From Antrihabitans stalagmiti (lineage in GTDB: Bacteria; Actinomycetota; Actinomycetes; Mycobacteriales; Mycobacteriaceae): a DNA stretch of 64,000 nt. The notes under the pieces were generated by a model. That model was not told the origin of the DNA, searched no databases, and worked only from the letters and a program-made list of their open reading frames with translations. This document shows positions 34,742 through 42,801 of this stretch, piece by piece; the first letter of the stretch is position 1, and each line of letters starts with the position of its first letter. The stretch is from the NCBI RefSeq assembly GCF_016482825.1, contig NZ_JAEMNV010000001.1:682001-746000 (forward strand), given 5' to 3'. Both the position numbers and the translations under genes were made by a program.

Positions 34742-34757
34742 CTAACAGTGATGTTAG
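34742..34757. promoter_or_regulatory. CTAACA-N4-TGTTAG operator between aldehyde dehydrogenase and tetR
   Basis: A perfect inverted repeat (arms 34742-34747 and 34752-34757) lies 18 bp before the TetR start and between two divergent genes. Position and size fit a TetR operator controlling both directions. Confidence 0.65.
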
Positions 34758-34775
34758 TTTAATCACGGAGGTGCC

Positions 34776-35447
34776 ATGGATGTCAAGGTTTCGGGTGCTC
34801 GTCGCGGGCGCCCGCCGCAGACCGCCGAAGAAGCCGAGCGCGTGCGAGCTCATATCGTCGCTGCCACCGGCGAGGTGTTCACGCGGGTCGGGTCGCACGG
34901 TTCGAGCGTCGCGCTGATCATCGAACAGGCGCAGATCGCTCGTCCGACGTTCTACCGCTATTTCGCGAACGCCGAGGAGCCGCTGCACGTGCTGCTGTCG
35001 GAATCCGACGACGCGTTGATCGACCGCGCTACCTTTGCAATCGAGTCGGCCGAGAACGAAGTGGCCATGGCGATCTCGGTCATCGACGCGTACCTCGATT
35101 GGGCGCGCGCGCACGGACCGATGCTGCGCCCGCTGTTCGGTGAGCTATACGACGCCGCCTCCCCCGTCTCACAACACCGCGAAGTGGCTATCGACACCAT
35201 CAGCCGATTGGTCACCAAGAAGATCGTCGAACTCGGTCGGCCGCTGCCCGACCCGCTCGACTTGGACGCGCTGCTCAATTCGTGTGCCTACCTGGTCTAC
35301 CGCGTGTCCTCCACCGACAATTCCGATCCCGCAACGGTCGAACGTGCGCGGTCGACGATGATTCGCATCGCGATTGCCACCCTCGGCCAACCCGACGATC
35401 TGCTGCGAGCCCTGTCGGTTCCGGGGGTGTTCCGTACCGAAAACTGA
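34776..35447 (+). CDS. TetR family regulator of the aldehyde dehydrogenase/SDR operon
   Basis: A 223-residue TetR protein with a positively charged N-terminus (GARRGRPPQTAEE). The HTH is SSVALIIEQAQIARPTFYRYF (within about 42-64). GGAGG stands upstream of the ATG and the operator CTAACA-N4-TGTTAG lies 18 bp before it. Divergence from the aldehyde dehydrogenase gene makes that operon the likely target, with autoregulation. The C-terminal domain gives no clue to the ligand. Its stop is followed after three bases by the second copy of the dispersed palindromic element, the same arrangement as at the TetR gene ending at 5800. Confidence 0.88.
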   Translation: MDVKVSGARRGRPPQTAEEAERVRAHIVAATGEVFTRVGSHGSSVALIIEQAQIARPTFYRYFANAEEPLHVLLSESDDALIDRATFAIESAENEVAMAISVIDAYLDWARAHGPMLRPLFGELYDAASPVSQHREVAIDTISRLVTKKIVELGRPLPDPLDLDALLNSCAYLVYRVSSTDNSDPATVERARSTMIRIAIATLGQPDDLLRALSVPGVFRTEN

Positions 35448-35450
35448 GGC

Positions 35451-35524
35451 GGCTCCGCCGCTCGTGCGTCTTTTCGGCGCGCCCGCCCTCCAAAAAGACT
35501 CACGAGGCGCGCAGCGCCCTCGTG
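35451..35524. repeat. dispersed palindromic element, copy B
   Basis: Starts three bases after a TetR stop. It has the same order as copy A: GGCTCCGCCG, arm CTCGTGCGTCTTTTCGG (35461-35477), a changed centre, arm CCAAAAAGACTCACGAG (35490-35506) and GGCGCGCAGCGCC at the right. The centre differs from copy A in several bases while arms are kept, and the right-hand hairpin has one change. Conservation of the arms over the centre suggests selection for the fold. Confidence 0.8.
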
Positions 35525-35599
35525 TCGATTTTGCCGATTCTCGTTCGTATAGAAGATGAACCCGGCACAGGGCCGGGCATACGGAGGAGGATCGCGATC

Positions 35600-35947
35600 A
35601 TGGTTCAGTACCTACTCAGCGTCTATCAACCCGACGGACCGACACCCGACCCAGCAGTGCTCGACGAGATCTCACGCAAGCTGGACGTCCTCAACGACGA
35701 GATGCGCGCTGCGGGATCGTGGGTGTTCGCCGGCGGATTGCATCCGGCGGCGTCGGCAACGGTGGTGCGCCACAAGGAGTCGGGGCCACTGATCACCGAC
35801 GGACCCTATGTCGAGGGGAAAGAACACCTCGGCGGTTTCACTATCGTCGATGCCCCCGATCTCGATGCAGCCTTGAGCTGGGCCACCAAATTGGCCGCCG
35901 CGACAACGCTTCCCATCGAAGTCCGGCCATTTCATGGCGAACGCTGA
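35600..35947 (+). CDS. YCII-related (DGPF) domain protein
   Basis: A 115-residue YCII/DGPF family protein. YLLSVYQPDGP (4-14) opens the fold and ITDGPYVEGKEHLGGFTIVD (about 63-82) contains the family's DGP(F/Y) signature. Proteins of this kind are soluble ferredoxin-like folds and are typically encoded next to ECF42 sigma factors, where they are thought to be part of the regulon or of its signalling. GGAGGAGG upstream supports the ATG at 35600. It overlaps the sigma gene by 14 bp, so the two are coupled. The third dispersed-repeat neighbour lies upstream. Confidence 0.87.
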   Translation: MVQYLLSVYQPDGPTPDPAVLDEISRKLDVLNDEMRAAGSWVFAGGLHPAASATVVRHKESGPLITDGPYVEGKEHLGGFTIVDAPDLDAALSWATKLAAATTLPIEVRPFHGER

Positions 35948-37202
35948 CGCAGCCGAGACGCCCGCGCCGGTGGCGTCACACCGCGACATCGAGGCGGTGT
36001 TTCGTGCCGAGCACGGGCGAGCGGTCTCGGTTCTGGTCGGCACGTTCGGAGACATCGATATCGCCGAGGAAGCCGTGCAGGAGGCGTTCGTCGCGGCGGT
36101 TCGACGTTGGCCGTCCACAGGTCTGCCGCCGAGTCCCGCAGGATGGATCATCACCACCGCCCGCAACAGCGCAATAGACCGCTTGCGTCGCGAATCGTCA
36201 CGACTGGATCGATACGAGAAGGCGGCGTTGCTTCACGCCGATGACGAACCCGCTGAGGAGGGTGCCGTGGGTGACGACAGGCTTCGACTGATCTTCACCT
36301 GCTGCCACCCTGCGCTCGGTCCCGATGTTCGCGTCGCACTGACCCTGCGGTTGCTCTGCGGCCTCGGCACAGCCGAGATCGCACGAGCATTTCTTGTTCC
36401 CGAATCGACGATGGCGCAACGAATCGTGCGAGCCAAGAACAAGATTCGAGATGCCAGGATCCCTTTTCGGATCCCCGACGAGGCCGACATCGACGACCGG
36501 CTGCGATCGGTACTGGCCGTCGTCTACCTCGTCTTCAACGAGGGGTTCAAGGCGAGTTCGGGAGATTCACTCGTCAGGGCGGACCTGTGCGGCGAGGCGA
36601 TCCGCCTCGGTAGAGTTCTCGTGGCTCTGCTGCCAGACGAGCCGGAGGTCGTTGGACTCCTTGCGATGATGTTGCTGATCGATGCCCGCCGGGAAGCCAG
36701 GACGACGAGCGACGGCGCCATCGTCCTGCTCGCCGACCAAGACCGCACCCGCTGGAACACGCGGTCGATCGAGGAGGGGCAGGCGCTTGTTCGCGCATGT
36801 TTGCAGCGAAATAGTCCGGGGCCGTATCAGATTCAGGCTGCGATCAACGCCGTACACACGGACGCACCATCCTCCGCTGCAACAGACTGGTGGCAGATCC
36901 TCGCGCTGTACGACCAACTGCTTGCCATCGCACCCAACGATGTCGTGGCGTTGAATCGTGCGGTCGCCGTCGCCGAGGTGGACGGTCCGCAGGTCGCGCT
37001 CGAGTCGATCGACGCCCTCGACCTGGACGATTTCTATCTGTTCCATTCGATTCGTGCAGCGTTGCTCGTGCGCCTCGGCCGCACGAACGACGCTGCTGCC
37101 GAATACGATTCGGCGCTGGCGCGGGTGTCCAATTCGTCCGAGAGACAATTTCTGATCGAGCGGCGCAGCGCGCTCGTGCTCGAAGCTGGCGGCTCACGAT
37201 GA
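35934..37202 (+). CDS. ECF sigma factor, ECF42-like, with YCII partner
   Basis: A 422-residue sigma factor with the same architecture as the one at 8161-9426. Sigma-2 includes DIAEEAVQEAFVAAVRRWP (about 42-60) and PAGWIITTARNSAIDRLRR; sigma-4 includes GLGTAEIARAFLVPESTMAQR (within about 143-165). The long extension has VVYLVFNEGFKASSGDSLVR, LLADQDRTRWN and NRAVAVAEVDGPQVAL. The CCHPALG segment between the two regions is conserved in both sigma factors. It overlaps the YCII gene. No anti-sigma gene is present, in line with the group, where the extension is the proposed control element. Confidence 0.9.
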   Translation: MANADAAETPAPVASHRDIEAVFRAEHGRAVSVLVGTFGDIDIAEEAVQEAFVAAVRRWPSTGLPPSPAGWIITTARNSAIDRLRRESSRLDRYEKAALLHADDEPAEEGAVGDDRLRLIFTCCHPALGPDVRVALTLRLLCGLGTAEIARAFLVPESTMAQRIVRAKNKIRDARIPFRIPDEADIDDRLRSVLAVVYLVFNEGFKASSGDSLVRADLCGEAIRLGRVLVALLPDEPEVVGLLAMMLLIDARREARTTSDGAIVLLADQDRTRWNTRSIEEGQALVRACLQRNSPGPYQIQAAINAVHTDAPSSAATDWWQILALYDQLLAIAPNDVVALNRAVAVAEVDGPQVALESIDALDLDDFYLFHSIRAALLVRLGRTNDAAAEYDSALARVSNSSERQFLIERRSALVLEAGGSR

Positions 37203-37240
37203 GACGTCGTGTTCCGAGTCGGTCGAAACGACTGCATCGG

Positions 37241-37801
37241 TCAGACATGCTCCGAGATCATCACGGCGACGGTGTCGGATTCCAGCGCCTTGAACACGTG
37301 GGCCAAGTCGCCGGGGTAGGCGATGTAGTCACCCGGACCGAGTTCGATCGGGTCGGTAGCAGGACCGACAACGGCGCGTCCGCTGCTGATGACGACGTGC
37401 TCGACCACGCCGGGCATGTGCGGATCAGACTCACGGGGTGTACCAGGCTGCGCGGTGATCAGATACAGGTCTCGGCGGGCGTTGGGCGGGCACGAGGCTA
37501 GGAGCGTCGCGATGTAGTCGGACTGTTCCGATGCGACAGCGGGTCCCTCCCCCGCGCGAATCACCTGAACTCTCGGAGTCGGCGGTTCGACCAACCGCGC
37601 GAATGGGACGTCCAACGTCACGCTCAACGCCCACAGGGTTTCGACACTGGGATTGCCCGTACCCGACTCCAGTTGCGACAGCGTCGATTTCGCGATTCCA
37701 GCCCGACGCGCAACTTCGGCGAGCGAGAGCCCGGCGCGTTTGCGTTCCCGCTGCAGCGACGCTGCAATGACAGCGAGGGGCGCACCAGTGTTGCGATCCA
37801 T
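37241..37801 (-). CDS. XRE-cupin transcriptional regulator
   Basis: A 186-residue regulator with an N-terminal XRE HTH (about 10-65: LSLAEVARRAGIAKSTLSQLE) and a C-terminal cupin domain (about 110-186: PGVVEHVVISSGRAVV, GPGDYIAYPGDLAHVFKAL). The His/Glu pattern of a metal cupin is partly present. Such proteins sense small ligands such as amino acids or metals. The ATG at 37801 is used; the frame extends a further 14 codons into the promoter. It is divergent from azlCD, which matches the known habit of XRE-cupin regulators beside AzlCD exporters, so azlCD is the probable target. Confidence 0.88.
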   Translation of the reverse strand: MDRNTGAPLAVIAASLQRERKRAGLSLAEVARRAGIAKSTLSQLESGTGNPSVETLWALSVTLDVPFARLVEPPTPRVQVIRAGEGPAVASEQSDYIATLLASCPPNARRDLYLITAQPGTPRESDPHMPGVVEHVVISSGRAVVGPATDPIELGPGDYIAYPGDLAHVFKALESDTVAVMISEHV

Positions 37802-37854
37802 GACAGTCCTTTGCGGGTTGACGAACACCTTCTCCGTGTTCAATATATACAGCT

Positions 37855-38538
37855 ATGCGTTCGATATGGCGAACATTGGATAGAAGCCAAGCCCGCGACG
37901 TCGGTCTGGTGTGCCTCGCCGACGGCATCGTCGGCATCTCGTTCGGGGCGATCGCAGTGGGCGCCGGCTTCCCGATCTGGTTGCCGATGCTGTTGTCGGT
38001 CATCGTGTTCGCCGGCGCAGCGCAGTTCATGTTCATCGGAATCGTTGCCGCAGGGGGCAATCCGATCGCTGCCGTCGCGGCAGGCATCCTTGTCAACGCC
38101 CGCCACCTACCGTTCGGTTTCGCCATCGGCGACGTCATCGGGGATCGATGGAGCGAGAAGGTGATCGGCGCACACCTGATGATCGACGAGTCGGTGGCGT
38201 TCACTCTTGCCCAACGAGACCGCGCCAAGCGCAGAGCAACCTACTGGCTGACCGGTATCGGGCTCTTCATCTGCTGGAACCTCGGAGTCGTTGTCGGTGC
38301 AATCGGCGGATCCGCGGTCGGAGACACCGACGCGTTCGGTCTCGACGCCGCCTTCCCCGCCGTGCTGCTTGCGCTGATCCTGCCGTCGTTGCGCGATCCT
38401 GCTACGCGACGTGCCGGGCTTGCGGGCGGCGTGATCGCCCTCGCGACAACACCTTTCCTACCTGCCGGCGTTCCGGTTCTGCTGGCGCTCGCAGGTGTAC
38501 TCGTCGGATACTCGACCCAACGAAAGACTGTGTCATGA
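37855..38538 (+). CDS. azlC: AzlC family branched-chain amino acid permease
   Basis: A 227-residue integral membrane protein with about seven hydrophobic segments. The AzlC signature FAGAAQFMFIGIVAAG (about 52-67) and NARHLPFGFAIGDVIG (about 81-96) are clear. With AzlD it forms the two-component exporter of branched-chain amino acids (BrnFE in Corynebacterium). The ATG at 37855 lies 53 bp from the divergent XRE-cupin gene, so the promoter region is short. The stop overlaps the azlD start (ATGA), so the two subunits are made together. Confidence 0.88.
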   Translation: MRSIWRTLDRSQARDVGLVCLADGIVGISFGAIAVGAGFPIWLPMLLSVIVFAGAAQFMFIGIVAAGGNPIAAVAAGILVNARHLPFGFAIGDVIGDRWSEKVIGAHLMIDESVAFTLAQRDRAKRRATYWLTGIGLFICWNLGVVVGAIGGSAVGDTDAFGLDAAFPAVLLALILPSLRDPATRRAGLAGGVIALATTPFLPAGVPVLLALAGVLVGYSTQRKTVS

Positions 38539-38858
38539 CCAGCTCGACTTCCCTGATCGCCGCGACGTTCGTCTTGGGCGCAGGGACTTTCGGCTTTCGA
38601 TTCGCCGGGCCGGCGCTGCGGTCGCGTGTGCGCATTTCACCGAGTAGCGAAAAGTTGATGGCGACCGCGGCCGTGGTACTGCTCACCGCACTCGTCGCAA
38701 CAGCCGCCCTCGTCGACGGTCACGACTTCGTCGGTATCGCGCGGCCGGCCGGAGTCGCCGTGGGCGGCGTACTTGCTTGGCGCAAAGCACCTTTCGTGCT
38801 AGTCGTGATTGCTGCCGCCGCGACGGCCGCGGGGTTGCGACTAGTCGGCATACCCTGA
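38535..38858 (+). CDS. azlD: AzlD family transporter subunit
   Basis: A 107-residue membrane protein with about four hydrophobic segments. GTFGFRFAGPAL (16-27) and the end pattern LAWRKAPFVLVVIAAAATAA (about 80-99) are typical of AzlD. The size is normal for the family. It is the small subunit of the branched-chain amino acid exporter with AzlC, whose gene overlaps by four bases. The gene ends 11 bp before the convergent SRPBCC gene. Confidence 0.86.
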   Translation: MTSSTSLIAATFVLGAGTFGFRFAGPALRSRVRISPSSEKLMATAAVVLLTALVATAALVDGHDFVGIARPAGVAVGGVLAWRKAPFVLVVIAAAATAAGLRLVGIP

Positions 38859-38869
38859 CATCACGGACG

Positions 38870-39511
38870 TCACGCTGGATCCTCGCCCGCGGTATACGCC
38901 GCGAGCGCCCGCTCGGCTGCGAGCGCCGCGACGTCTTCCGGAGTACCAGCCGCGACGTTCGCCTGATACCAATCCTGATTGCTGAGTGTCATGAATCGCA
39001 GCCCCTCTGCCGTCGCGAGCCACTCCGCGCTCTCGCTCGGCAAGACTGCGGCCCCCGGATGCAGATGGCCTGCCAACCCAAGCAGGCTGAGGTCCCAACC
39101 GATTCCGACCGCCGACGGGCCGAACTGCGCCCAGATGTCGTCGCCGACGTGAGCGATGTGCTCGAGCTCGAACCGGGTCCGTTCGCTGCTTTCGGGGCTC
39201 AGTCGCACTTCGATCCAGCTGACGTCGCCACCGTATTCCCAGGTTGCGCTGAATCCGGTGGGCGGCGTACAGGTTTGGATCGTTCCGCTCGCATTGCCCT
39301 CGAGTTGGTACCTACCTCCCTGCACCAGGTCTCCCGTGATCGGCAGGAACCATCGCGGTATCCGCTCCACGTTGGTACATGCGTCCCATACGTCGTCGAC
39401 GGTCGCGTCGTAGACCTGACTGATCACCGTTACTCGCGCCTCCCCCGCCTCGAGTGTTCGAGCGCCTACGCGACGTTGTACGGCGCTGATCTGGTGGGTC
39501 ACGTCGATCAT
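38870..39511 (-). CDS. SRPBCC (AHSA1-like) domain protein
   Basis: A 213-residue protein with one SRPBCC domain. VTVISQVYDATVDDVWDACTN (within about 27-48), VERIPRWFLPITGDLVQGGRY, and the ELEHIAHVGDDIW/VGIGWDLSLLGLAGHL helices are recognisable. The protein should bind a hydrophobic ligand in the START-like cavity. The start overlaps the ArsR gene stop by four bases, so this is a coupled pair of the same domains that are fused in the protein at 31275-32033. Such pairs often act as ligand-sensing partners of the ArsR regulator. Confidence 0.85.
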   Translation of the reverse strand: MIDVTHQISAVQRRVGARTLEAGEARVTVISQVYDATVDDVWDACTNVERIPRWFLPITGDLVQGGRYQLEGNASGTIQTCTPPTGFSATWEYGGDVSWIEVRLSPESSERTRFELEHIAHVGDDIWAQFGPSAVGIGWDLSLLGLAGHLHPGAAVLPSESAEWLATAEGLRFMTLSNQDWYQANVAAGTPEDVAALAAERALAAYTAGEDPA

Positions 39512-39870
39512 GAGATGTCCTCTCCTCGAGAATCACGAAGTCGTCGTTCACGTTTACCGCGCGCGAGTTCGGTACCCAACGCGTCGAGCCGGGGTGTCCA
39601 GAAGCCGCGAAAGCGGTCGAGCCAGGCATCGACGTCGCGCATCGGACCGGCATCGACGGCGTAGATCCGCCGTGTGCCCACTGCACGTACGGTCGCGAAT
39701 CCGGCCTCGCGCAACACCTTCAGGTGTTGAGATACTGCAGGCTGACTGATACCGAACTCGGCACGCACAGCATCGGAAATCGCACCCGATGTCGCCTCGC
39801 CGTCGGCAAGCAGTTCGAGAATCCTGCGCCGAACGGGATCGCCGAGGATGTCGAATGCGTGCACAACCAT
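39508..39870 (-). CDS. ArsR family transcriptional regulator
   Basis: A 120-residue winged-helix protein. The HTH is GEATSGAISDAVRAEFGISQPAVSQHLKVLREAGF (about 24-58), and the wing VRAVGTRRIYAVD follows. No Cys metal site of the CxC type is present, so it is likely to be a non-metal ArsR of the kind coupled to SRPBCC proteins. The ATG at 39870 begins at VVHAFDILGDPVRRRILELL, the normal family start. It heads the two-gene operon with the SRPBCC gene and is divergent from the DUF1761 gene. Confidence 0.88.
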   Translation of the reverse strand: MVVHAFDILGDPVRRRILELLADGEATSGAISDAVRAEFGISQPAVSQHLKVLREAGFATVRAVGTRRIYAVDAGPMRDVDAWLDRFRGFWTPRLDALGTELARGKRERRLRDSRGEDIS

Positions 39871-39990
39871 GTTGTATCAGTATCTTCTTATATAAGTCAA
39901 GAATGATAATCAAAGGATGTCGAGCTACGTCGCATCGTCTCGACGTCCCCTCCGAACAAGCAAGGCGCCGACCACGAAGGAGATCTCGAC

Positions 39991-40380
39991 ATGACCGACG
40001 TCAACTATTGGGCTGTACTCGTATCCGCTGCAGTCGTATTCGTCTTGGCATCGGTGTACTACGCCGTGTTGGCGAAGGTATGGCAGCAGGCAAGTCCCGC
40101 GGCCGCCGATGTTGCACCGGCAGCATGGAAGCCGCCTGTCGAATTCGTCCGCAGTCTCGTGCTGGCCTACGTGATCGCCTACCTCGCTCACGAGATGGGG
40201 ATCGATACCTGGAACCGCGGCGCGGTGTTCGGGCTGGTGCTGTGGGTCGGCTTCCCCGCCATGCTGTGGAGCGGCGCGATGTTGTGGGAGAACACATCCT
40301 GGCGACTCGCCGCACTTCACGCCGGTGACTGGCTGATCAAATTGCTGGTCATCGGCGTGATAGTCGGCGTGTGGACCTGA
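39991..40380 (+). CDS. DUF1761 family membrane protein
   Basis: A 129-residue protein with about four transmembrane segments, recognised as DUF1761 by NYWAVLVSAAVVFVLASVYYAVL (about 5-27) and WVGFPAMLWSGAMLWE (about 86-101), with HAGDWLIKLLVIGVI at the end. Its function is unknown. It is divergent from the ArsR-SRPBCC pair, which could control it, as SRPBCC and DUF1761 genes commonly cluster; this is inferred from position only. It is convergent with the ABC exporter gene. Confidence 0.83.
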   Translation: MTDVNYWAVLVSAAVVFVLASVYYAVLAKVWQQASPAAADVAPAAWKPPVEFVRSLVLAYVIAYLAHEMGIDTWNRGAVFGLVLWVGFPAMLWSGAMLWENTSWRLAALHAGDWLIKLLVIGVIVGVWT

Positions 40381-40391
40381 AGGCCGTCGAA

Positions 40392-42191
40392 CTACGCGGC
40401 GAAGGCCGCGTAACGGCCGTTCGCACCGATCAACGTGTCGTGATCACCGGTTTCGACGATGCGGCCGTGATCGAGAACGACAATACGATCTGCGTCGCGA
40501 ACGGTCGAAAGCCGGTGCGCGATGGTGATCGTCGTCCGACCGCGGGACAACCGGTCGAAAGCCTGCTGTACGGCGCGTTCGGTCTCGGTGTCGAGCGCGC
40601 TCGTCGCCTCGTCGAGGACGAGCACCCGAGGATTTCGCAGCAGCGTCCGCGCGATAGCGATGCGCTGCTGCTCGCCGCCGGAGAACCTGTGACCCCGGGA
40701 TCCGACCATCGTGTCGTAGCCGTCCGGAAGATCGACGATGAAGTCGTGCAGTTGCGCAGCACGGGCGGCTGCCTCGATCTGCTCGTCGGTTGCATCGGGT
40801 TTCGCGTAGCGCAGGTTCTCGCGAACCGTTGTGTGCAGGAGATAAGTTTCCTGGCTCACCACGCCGACGATGGCGGACAGATCGGTCAGCTTCATGTCGC
40901 GAACGTCGACGCCGTCGATCGTCACGCGTCCACTCGCAGGGTCGTACAGGCGTGCAACCAAGGCGGCGAGGGTACTTTTACCCGATCCGGTCTCCCCGAC
41001 GATGGCGAGTGTGGTGCCTGCTGGAACGTCGATGTCGACGTCGACCAGTGCGGCCGTGTCGCTACCCGGATAGGCGAACGTCACCGCATCGATGCGAACG
41101 TGACCCGACATTCGAGCCGGGTCGACCACAACAGGATCGGCCGGATCGTCCACGTCGATGGGCAGGTCGAGGTACTCGAAGATCCGTGCGAACAAAGCGA
41201 GTGAGCTGGTCAGTGCCACACCGACATTCAACAGACCCATCAGTGGTCGGAAGAGTCCTGCCTGCAGTGCCGTGAAGGCGACCAAGGTACCGATCGTCAT
41301 CGTGCCTGCGGTCATCGGCAGCCCGGCGCCGAGGTAGATGATCGCGGGAATGGCCGCGAAGATGATGCTCATCGACGCCATTCGCCATCGTCCGGCCAGT
41401 TCCGAGCGCAGTTCGAGATCGATCAGGCGAGTCGACGATGCCGTGAAGCGATCGATGAGTGTGCCTGCAGTTCCCATCGTCTTGCTCAGCTGCACCCCGC
41501 TGATCGACAGTCCCTCCTCGATCGTCACGTTGAGGTCGGACAGTTCACGCTGGCGCGCGGCCGTGATGGCGCGACGCATCTGTGCGACCTTGCGCGTCAA
41601 GTAGATCGCCGGCGGCATGACGACCAGAGAGATGAGCGACATCCGCCAGGACAGTGCGGCCATCGCGACGGCGGTGGCAATGGCCGTCGTCAGATTGGAC
41701 GCGACCGAACTTGCCGTCGACGTCACCACCGATTGCATGCCGCCGATGTCGTTGGTGATTCGTGATTGGACCTCACCGGTCCGGGTGCGGGTGAAGAAGG
41801 CGATCGACTGGCGCTGCAGGTGCGCGAATACATCTGTCCGTAGGGCGTGCATCACCTGTTGACCGATCTTCGTGCTGATCCAGGTCTGCACGACACCGAG
41901 GACCGACGTCACTGCAGCAACGGCCACCATTCCGGCCACCAGCCAGGTCAACAGCGGAACGTTCTGTTTCGGCAGCGCTTGATCGATGACGGCGCGCAAC
42001 AGGAACGGTGAGGCCATCGCGACGATCGACGACGCGACGATGATGCCGACGACGACGCCGAGCGACCATCGGTAGGGAACGAAAAGTCTCCAGATTCGGC
42101 GCAGCGATACGTCGCGCGCCTGCTGCTTTTCGTCGGCGCTGACAGTTCTGCGCCGACCGGGGCCACCGGATTGCATTATGTCCGTGTCCAA
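40392..42191 (-). CDS. ABC transporter, exporter type, fused permease and ATPase
   Basis: A protein of about 599 residues with a six-helix exporter domain (about 35-330) and one nucleotide-binding domain (about 360-599). GETGSGKST (Walker A, about 397-405), the ABC signature FSGGEQQRIAIAR (about 499-511), and Walker B VLVLDEATSALDT are intact. It works as a homodimer and exports a drug or lipid. The frame is open to 42251, but TTG at 42191 has an AAAGGGG site six bases before it and is preferred over the ATG at 42176. It is divergent from a MarR gene with a perfect palindrome between, so the MarR likely represses this pump. Confidence 0.9.
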   Translation of the reverse strand: MDTDIMQSGGPGRRRTVSADEKQQARDVSLRRIWRLFVPYRWSLGVVVGIIVASSIVAMASPFLLRAVIDQALPKQNVPLLTWLVAGMVAVAAVTSVLGVVQTWISTKIGQQVMHALRTDVFAHLQRQSIAFFTRTRTGEVQSRITNDIGGMQSVVTSTASSVASNLTTAIATAVAMAALSWRMSLISLVVMPPAIYLTRKVAQMRRAITAARQRELSDLNVTIEEGLSISGVQLSKTMGTAGTLIDRFTASSTRLIDLELRSELAGRWRMASMSIIFAAIPAIIYLGAGLPMTAGTMTIGTLVAFTALQAGLFRPLMGLLNVGVALTSSLALFARIFEYLDLPIDVDDPADPVVVDPARMSGHVRIDAVTFAYPGSDTAALVDVDIDVPAGTTLAIVGETGSGKSTLAALVARLYDPASGRVTIDGVDVRDMKLTDLSAIVGVVSQETYLLHTTVRENLRYAKPDATDEQIEAAARAAQLHDFIVDLPDGYDTMVGSRGHRFSGGEQQRIAIARTLLRNPRVLVLDEATSALDTETERAVQQAFDRLSRGRTTITIAHRLSTVRDADRIVVLDHGRIVETGDHDTLIGANGRYAAFAA

Positions 42192-42218
42192 GTTCCACCC
42201 CTTTCGAAGAAGATATGC

Positions 42219-42231
42219 TGAGGTTACCTCA
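42219..42231. promoter_or_regulatory. TGAGGTTACCTCA operator between ABC exporter and marR
   Basis: TGAGGT-T-ACCTCA is a perfect palindrome with an odd centre (42219-42231) and extends with ATG..CAT to 42216-42234. It lies between two divergent genes 41 bp before the MarR start and 28 bp before the ABC start, as expected for a MarR operator controlling an efflux pump. Confidence 0.7.
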
Positions 42232-42271
42232 ACATGAGGGAACAACAGCAAATTTTGTTACGCTATTCCCC

Positions 42272-42691
42272 ATGGCCGAAGACCGTGGCAAACCCGCACT
42301 GTCGGAATTGTTCTGGGGTGTCACCCGCCGGCTGCGGCATGCCTGGCGTGAAACGTTGACACCGTGGGACATCGCGCCGTCGCAGGCCCGCGCGCTCGGC
42401 GTGTTGGCGCGGCACGGGACGATGCGACTGCGCGACCTCACCGATCACCTACATATCGCAGCACGCTCGACGACCGAGGTCGTCGACGCATTGGAAGACC
42501 GCGGCCTCGTCGAACGGGTGCAGGACCCCGCGGACCGACGGGCCACACTGGTAGCGCTGACCGCCGCAGGAACCAGCACGGCAGCGGCAATTCAGGACGC
42601 ACGAGACGCCGAGGCAGAGGCGTTCTTCGGCGCTCTCGACGAGTCGGATCGCGAGCACCTGACCCGCATCCTCGGAAAGCTGCTGCACTAG
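42272..42691 (+). CDS. MarR family regulator of the ABC exporter
   Basis: A 139-residue MarR protein of normal length. The HTH is TMRLRDLTDHLHIAARSTTEVVDALEDRGLV (about 50-80) and the wing is RVQDPADRRATLVALT. It probably forms a dimer, represses the divergent ABC exporter and itself through the palindrome at 42219-42231, and is released by a drug-like ligand. The ATG at 42272 is the first that leaves the operator outside the coding region. The kinase gene follows after 110 bp. Confidence 0.9.
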   Translation: MAEDRGKPALSELFWGVTRRLRHAWRETLTPWDIAPSQARALGVLARHGTMRLRDLTDHLHIAARSTTEVVDALEDRGLVERVQDPADRRATLVALTAAGTSTAAAIQDARDAEAEAFFGALDESDREHLTRILGKLLH

Positions 42692-42801
42692 CCCGTGTCT
42701 GCCGGTCGGTGCGGCGCGGGTGCCGACGATACGGTTGACCGACAGATCATCCCGTCGACGAGACGGCGATGCTTGTGACGTTTCGGAGGAGGCTTGGGAG
42801 A

